A DNA stretch of 64,000 nucleotides from Oncomelania hupensis (taxonomy: Eukaryota; Mollusca; Gastropoda; Littorinimorpha; Pomatiopsidae), in the NCBI GenBank assembly GCA_036898135.1, contig CM072522.1:59779273-59843272 (forward strand), in the 5' to 3' direction. The notes below the pieces were generated by a model, which was not told where the DNA came from, did no database searches, and was given only the letters and a program-made list of their open reading frames with translations. Below are positions 63,042 to 64,000 of the stretch, one piece after another. A program made the position numbers and the translations under genes. Each line of letters opens with the position of its first letter. Position 1 is the stretch's first letter.

Positions 63042-64000
63042 TATCCTATCCTATCCTGTCCCATAACCCGAAGGTCGTAGGGGCACCACAGATGATCGCT
63101 TAACCAGCATACTCCATCTTTCTCTGTCCTCAGCAGCCCTCATGGCTTCGCTCAGTGTCAAACCAGTCCATTCTCGAATGTTGTCCTCCCACCTCTTTTT
63201 CGGTCTCCCCCTTCTTCTACCTCCTTGCACTGTGCCTTGCAGAATGGTCTTTGCAAGGCCTGATGATCTGGTGACGTGGCCATACCATCGGAGTTTCCGT
63301 TTCTTCACCACTGTGAGCAGGTCATCGTGTTGTCCAATGGCTTGTGTGATGGTCTGTCGGACTTCAACGTTGGTGATGTGTTGGGTATAGGAAATGCACA
63401 GAAGTCTTCTGTAGCACCTCATCTCCATGCTTTGTATTCTTCGTTGGAGATCTGCTGTGAGGGTCCATGCTTCGCAAGCATATAGGAAGATGGAGATGAC
63501 CAGAGATCGCAGCAGTCTTACTTTGGAATGTAGACTGATGGTTCTGTCTTTCCAAATGGGCTTCAACCTTGTCAGGGCAGCAGTTGTTTGTGCGATCCTG
63601 GAGAGGACTTCCTGTCGAGACCCATTGTCTGACACAATGGCTCCTAAATATTTGAAGCTGTGCACTGTGTTGAGGGATTGGCCTTGTACTTTGATGTCCG
63701 TGTTGATGCCATTGGTGTTGTTGGTCATCAATTTGGTCTTCTCTGCACTTATTTCCATTCCATAAGCTCTGGAGGTGGTGTCAAGCCTCTGTACAAGCTG
63801 TTCAAGTTCTTGTTCCTCTCCAGCCAATCCATCAATATCATCCGCAAAACGAAGATTGGAGATTGCTCTGCCCCCTATGCTGACTGTGCCTTCGTGATCT
63901 GCAAGAGCATCTGACATGATGCGCTCTAGGAAGATGTTGAAGAGTGTTGGAGAGAGTAGGCATCCTTGACGCACACCGATTGTTGTTCTGAACCAGTTCC
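63042..64000 (-). mobile_element. RTE LINE copy f, reverse transcriptase (continues beyond the window)
   Basis: Minus strand open from the window edge to 63051: VRQGCLLSPTLFNIFLE (motif B), LRFADDIDGLAG (motif C), then through RWYGHVTRS and GRRRGRPKKRWEDNIREWTG to YGTG and the TAGGA tail. No frame break in the visible part. It matches copy c except for one residue (Leu for Met in EKTKxMTNN) and the A-run. Confidence 0.93.

Overview
The window is nuclear DNA from an animal, most likely a mollusc (a gastropod is my best guess, not proven). Evidence: intron-containing genes with GT-AG splice sites and consistent phases, tandem C2H2 zinc-finger genes, RTE-type and CR1/Jockey-type LINEs, a tRNA-derived SINE, a solo LTR, TIR DNA transposons, and about a third of the sequence in microsatellites and minisatellites. 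I see no prokaryotic operons, rRNA or CRISPR.

Backbone: three tandem paralogues of one zinc-finger gene, all on the + strand. Copy 0 contributes only its terminal exon (210-1397, 12 fingers). Copy 1 runs 7911-29338 (six exons, 19 fingers, 5-nt insertion in exon 1). Copy 2 runs 39676-51711 (six exons, 17 fingers, fully open, 713 aa by my splice model). Five small N-terminal exons carry repeated psi-K-x-E motifs of the SUMO-acceptor type, and one large exon carries all fingers. Fingers are nearly identical except at the DNA-contact positions of the recognition helix. Each finger exon is followed by decayed fingers in another frame and then by still more decayed finger sequence; behind copy 0 the latter has expanded into a 71-bp minisatellite.

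Around the genes: a 700-bp non-coding retroposon that I could not assign (called R700 here) occurs about 18 times, several with clear target-site duplications (TSDs). An RTE LINE occurs six times (20.1k, 22.9k, 24.1k, 34.0k, 45.5k, 63.0k); two copies are almost identical in protein. Other elements are a CR1/Jockey-like LINE in copy 2 intron 1, a LINE 3' end at 61.7-62.65k, a solo LTR at 48.2k, a TIR transposon at 29.9-31.0k with an empty site in the paralogue, a second TIR transposon at 18.2-19.7k, decayed transposase-type genes at 21.3-22.85k and 25.7-26.7k, and a lone MADF-domain exon at 32.2k. A 6-kb purine-rich GA satellite fills 55.7-61.7k.

How it fits together: a young, rapidly rearranging zinc-finger cluster in which single-copy intron and flank sequence of one paralogue has become a minisatellite in another. 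The N-terminal SUMO-motif cassette takes the place that KRAB, ZAD or FAX domains hold in other zinc-finger clusters. That functional reading is inference; the exon structure, motifs, TSDs and frame breaks are read directly from the sequence.
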